48,940 nucleotides of DNA, taken from Lautropia sp. SCN 69-89 (lineage in GTDB: Bacteria; Pseudomonadota; Gammaproteobacteria; Burkholderiales; Burkholderiaceae_E). Below the pieces are notes generated by a model. The model worked only from the letters and a program-made list of their open reading frames with translations. It ran no database searches and was not told the DNA's origin. The DNA is taken from the NCBI GenBank assembly GCA_001724855.1, contig MEED01000024.1, positions 1-48,940 on the forward strand. The letters are read 5' to 3'. Position 1 is the first letter of the stretch, and the number at the start of each line of letters is the position of its first letter. Shown one piece after another: positions 43,756-48,940 of this stretch. The translations under genes and the position numbers were made by a program.

Positions 43756-44577
43756 ATGGCTGCCGGCTCCAGCGCACCGACCGCTTCCGAGTACATCGTC
43801 CACCACCTCACCCACCTGAATTCTTCCGGGGCGGCCCAGAAGAACATCATCGATTTCTCGATCGTCAACTGGGACACCGTCTTCTACTCGGTGATCACCG
43901 CGGCGCTCACCGCCTGGCTGATGCGCCGCGCCGCGCGCCTGGTCAGCGCCGGCGTGCCGAACCGCTTCGTCGGCGCGATCGAGTCGGTGGTCGAGTTCGT
44001 CCATGAGCAGGCGCGCTCGATCGTCAAGGGCGACCTGAGCTACGTCGCGCCGCTGGCGCTGGCTTCGTTCATCTGGATCTTCCTGATGAACGCGATCGAC
44101 CTCATTCCGGTCGACCTGTTCCCGCGCATCGGCGAGCTGTTCGGCATCCACTACATGCGCGCGGTGCCCACCGCCGACCTGAACGGCACGCTGTCGCTGT
44201 CGATCGTCGTGCTCGGCTCGTCGATCTACTACGGCATCAAGACCAAGGGCGGCGGCGGCTTCGCGCACGAGCTGTTCACCGCGCCGTTCGGCTCGCACTG
44301 GCTGCTGTGGCCGATCAACTTCCTGATGCAGGTCATCGAGTACCTGGCCAAGACCGTCTCGCTGGGCATGCGGTTGTTCGGCAACATGTACGCCGGCGAG
44401 CTCGTGTTCCTGCTGATCGCGCTGCTCGGCGCCACCGTCACCTGGTGGGGCAGCGGCCTGCACTTCCTCACCGGCCTGGCGTGGGCGATCTTCCACATCC
44501 TGATCATCACGCTGCAGGCCTTCATCTTCATGATGCTCGCGCTGGTCTACGTCGGCCAGGCCTTCGAGCATCACTGA
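43756..44577 (+). CDS. atpB: F0F1 ATP synthase subunit a
   Basis: 273 residues, about six transmembrane helices. The helix with the essential proton-path Arg reads AKTVSLGMRLFGNMYAGELV (about 196-215, Arg in GMRLFGN). FAHELFTAPFGSHWLLWPIN and AIFHILIITLQAFIFMMLAL are also conserved. Forms the half-channels that feed protons to the c-ring. Confidence 0.97.
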   Translation: MAAGSSAPTASEYIVHHLTHLNSSGAAQKNIIDFSIVNWDTVFYSVITAALTAWLMRRAARLVSAGVPNRFVGAIESVVEFVHEQARSIVKGDLSYVAPLALASFIWIFLMNAIDLIPVDLFPRIGELFGIHYMRAVPTADLNGTLSLSIVVLGSSIYYGIKTKGGGGFAHELFTAPFGSHWLLWPINFLMQVIEYLAKTVSLGMRLFGNMYAGELVFLLIALLGATVTWWGSGLHFLTGLAWAIFHILIITLQAFIFMMLALVYVGQAFEHH

Positions 44578-44886
<309 letters not shown>

Positions 44887-44971
44887 GCGAGGCCGATTTC
44901 GCGCGCGCGGCCGCACTGCGGCCGACAGACCTGCCCAGTTACGTGTTCACTCAGATAGAAGGGGGGACGTC

Positions 44972-45445
44972 GTGAATCTCAACGCGACGCTCATCGTCCA
45001 GATCATCGTCTTCCTGGCGCTGTGGTGGTTCACCGCCCGGTTCGTCTGGCCGCCGATCACCAGGGCGCTCGACGAGCGCTCGAAGCGAATCGCCGACGGG
45101 CTGGCCGCCGCCGACAAGGCCAAGGCCGACCTGGTCGCGGCCGAACGCCGCGTCGAGCAGGAACTGCAGCAGGCGCGCGCCGGCGCAGCCGAGGTGCGCT
45201 CTGGCGCCGAGAAGCAGGCTTCGGGCATCGTCGAGAAGGCCCGCGCCGAGGCTGCGGCGATCATCGCCGCGGCGCGCAAGTCGGCCGAAGACGAGGCCGT
45301 GCTCGCTGCGCAGAAGGCACGCGATCAGCTGCGCGACCAGGTCGCCCAGCTGGCCGTGGCCGGCGCCGAGCGCATCCTGCGCAAGGAAGTCGACGCGGCG
45401 AAGCATGCCGACCTGCTGGCCAACCTGAAGAACGAGCTGAAGTGA
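44972..45445 (+). CDS. atpF: F0F1 ATP synthase subunit b
   Basis: 157 residues from GTG 44972 with GGGGGG upstream. One N-terminal membrane helix (LNATLIVQIIVFLALWWFTA), then a long Ala/Glu/Lys-rich helix that dimerises to form the peripheral stalk. WPPITRALDERSKRIADGL is conserved in the family. Confidence 0.95.
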   Translation: MNLNATLIVQIIVFLALWWFTARFVWPPITRALDERSKRIADGLAAADKAKADLVAAERRVEQELQQARAGAAEVRSGAEKQASGIVEKARAEAAAIIAAARKSAEDEAVLAAQKARDQLRDQVAQLAVAGAERILRKEVDAAKHADLLANLKNELK

Positions 45446-45449
45446 CGCC

Positions 45450-45983
45450 ATGGCCGAGTCGCTGACGATCGCCCGGCCGTACGCCGAAGCCGCGTTCAAG
45501 CTCGCGCTCGAGGGCAACGCGCTGGCGTCGTGGGCCGGCGCACTGGCACGGCTGGCCGTCGTGGCCGGCACCGAGGTTGCGCGCGAGCTGATCGGCAATC
45601 CGCAACTGTCGAACGAGCAGGTCGCCGCGGTGGTCGCCGACGCTGCCGGCCAGCTCGCGCCCGAGCAGAAGAACTTCGTGCAGGTGCTGGCCGACAACGA
45701 GCGGCTCGCGGTGCTGCCCGAGATCTCCACGCTGTTCGACGCGTTGCGCAACGCGCAAGAGGGCGTGCTCGACGCGCAGATCGCCTCGGCCTATCCGCTC
45801 GACGAGCAGCAGGTCGCCGGCATCGTCGCGGCACTCGAACAGAAGTACGGCAAGCAGATCAAGGCCACGGTCCACGTCGATGCCGATCTCATCGGCGGCG
45901 TGTCGATCCGGATCGGCGACGAGGTGATCGACGCCTCGGTGCGCGGCAAGCTGGCCCAGATGGCCGGCGCGTTGAAGCTTTAA
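45450..45983 (+). CDS. atpH: F0F1 ATP synthase subunit delta
   Basis: 177 residues, 4 bases after atpF. N-terminal [13 protein letters not shown] and C-terminal [25 protein letters not shown] are hallmark sequences. Connects the peripheral stalk to the top of F1. Complete. Confidence 0.96.
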   Translation: MAESLTIARPYAEAAFKLALEGNALASWAGALARLAVVAGTEVARELIGNPQLSNEQVAAVVADAAGQLAPEQKNFVQVLADNERLAVLPEISTLFDALRNAQEGVLDAQIASAYPLDEQQVAGIVAALEQKYGKQIKATVHVDADLIGGVSIRIGDEVIDASVRGKLAQMAGALKL

Positions 45984-46000
45984 GGAACACGGGGAACCCC

Positions 46001-47519
<1,519 letters not shown>

Positions 47520-47555
47520 CCGTTCGCCGGCGGCTGGGCTCAAACGGGAAACGAC

Positions 47556-48368
47556 ATGGCGGGCAGCAAAGAGATCCGCACCAAGATCAAGAGCGTGCAG
47601 AACACGCGCAAGATCACCAAGGCGATGGAGATGGTCGCCGCATCCAAGATGCGCAAGGCGCAGGACCGGATGCGCCACGCCCGTCCGTATGCCGACAAGG
47701 TGCGCAACATCGCCGCGCACCTTGCCGACGCGAACCCCGAGTACCGGCATCCGTACCTGGTGGGGCGCGAGACGGTGAAGAATGCCGGCGTGATCGTGGT
47801 CACCACCGACAAGGGGCTGTGCGGTGGCCTGAACACCAACGTGCTGCGCGCGGTCACCAACAAGCTTCGCGAACTGGAGCGTGGCGGCGTCGGCGTGCGG
47901 GCCACCGCGATCGGCAACAAGGGCTTCGGCTTCCTGCAGCGGATCGGCGCGAAGATCGTCTCGCATGCGGTGCAGCTCGGCGACACGCCGCACCTCGAAA
48001 AGCTGATCGGCCCGGTCAAGATCCAGCTCGACGCCTATGCGTCGGGCGAGATCGACGCGGTCTACCTCGCCTACACCCGCTTCATCAACACGATGAAGCA
48101 GGAGCCGGTGCTCGAGCAGCTGCTGCCGCTGTCGTCCGAGCGGCTTCAGGAAGACTCGCGCGAGTACTCCTGGGACTACCTCTACGAACCCGATGCGCAG
48201 AGCGTGCTCGACGAGCTGCTGCTGCGCTACATCGAGTCGCTGGTGAAGGCCGCGTCCGACAACGCGAAGAAGGTCATCGACGAACTCCAGCTGTCGTACA
48301 ACAAGGCGCGCCAGGCCGCGATCACCAAGGAGCTGTCCGAGATCGTCGGCGGCGCCGCGGCCGTCTGA
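47556..48368 (+). CDS. atpG: F0F1 ATP synthase subunit gamma, with internal in-frame deletion
   Basis: 270 residues. N-terminal coiled coil [20 protein letters not shown] and C-terminal [20 protein letters not shown] form the rotor shaft. The central Rossmann-like part is normal ([13 protein letters not shown]). Betaproteobacterial gamma subunits have about 289 residues. After LLRYIESLV (residue 230, ending at 48245) the sequence jumps to KAASDNAKK; the usual segment of about 19 residues carrying the conserved ASEQ-ARMxAM signature is absent. This is a 57-base in-frame loss in one of the most conserved parts of the C-terminal helix. Confidence 0.9.
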   Translation: MAGSKEIRTKIKSVQNTRKITKAMEMVAASKMRKAQDRMRHARPYADKVRNIAAHLADANPEYRHPYLVGRETVKNAGVIVVTTDKGLCGGLNTNVLRAVTNKLRELERGGVGVRATAIGNKGFGFLQRIGAKIVSHAVQLGDTPHLEKLIGPVKIQLDAYASGEIDAVYLAYTRFINTMKQEPVLEQLLPLSSERLQEDSREYSWDYLYEPDAQSVLDELLLRYIESLVKAASDNAKKVIDELQLSYNKARQAAITKELSEIVGGAAAV

Positions 48369-48409
48369 GCAGCGAAGCGGAATACATCAGGCAAACAGGG
48401 ATACGAGCA

Positions 48410-48940
<531 letters not shown>

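Overview
The window is high-GC DNA from a betaproteobacterium, most likely Burkholderiales. The main evidence is the chromosomal backbone at the right end: mnmG-rsmG-parA-parB followed by atpI-B-E-F-H-A-G-D, with two parS-like palindromes nearby. This is the arrangement usually found close to the replication origin in that group. Protein sequences (MmsA, GTP-type PckG, AtpG) also read as betaproteobacterial. No rRNA, tRNA or CRISPR array was seen.

Layout. 1-5.4 kb is an accessory, decaying defence-type island on the minus strand. The end of a probable IS21-type insertion sequence is embedded in hsdR, a 3'-truncated hsdM follows, then an intact Fic protein, a DUF4143-type ATPase remnant, an unrecognised 360-residue protein, and a VapBC-like toxin-antitoxin pair. 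5.6-12.1 kb holds a two-gene TPP-dependent dehydrogenase E1 (alpha and beta, no E2/E3), a short asparaginase, a patatin-like lipase and two tandem DUF3300 paralogues. 12.2-18.3 kb carries a lone molybdenum hydroxylase large subunit, a secreted PEBP-family protein, a lipid-kinase-like protein whose start codon is unclear, a DegP/HtrA protease and petA without petB or petC. 18.4-24.4 kb is a minus-strand run: Nramp-like transporter, SnoaL-like protein, an unknown protein translationally coupled to a 58-residue membrane protein, MOSC protein, DUF2817 peptidase-like protein and a 2-keto acid hydratase. 24.7-37.4 kb is metabolic: pckG; an iclR-pdxA-membrane protein operon divergent from mmsA; then sugE, gabD, a zinc alcohol dehydrogenase, a GMC oxidoreductase and an L-2-hydroxyglutarate oxidase-like protein, which read as a route from alcohols through aldehydes to acids. 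37.4-48.9 kb has parS sites, a Crp/Fnr regulator with a DUF2892 protein, and the mnmG/par/atp block, which leaves the window inside atpD.

Three things stand out. (1) A nested palindrome of about 514 bp lies between mmsA and sugE, with arms of 193 and 191 bp that are about 96% identical. (2) Two deletions fall in normally invariant parts of the ATP synthase operon: about 23 bp, frameshifting, just after the AtpA Walker A motif, and about 57 bp, in frame, in the C-terminal part of AtpG. They are either assembly errors or real damage. (3) The type I restriction locus has been dismantled stepwise. Product names rest on reading the translated sequences and recognising family motifs; no database search was run.
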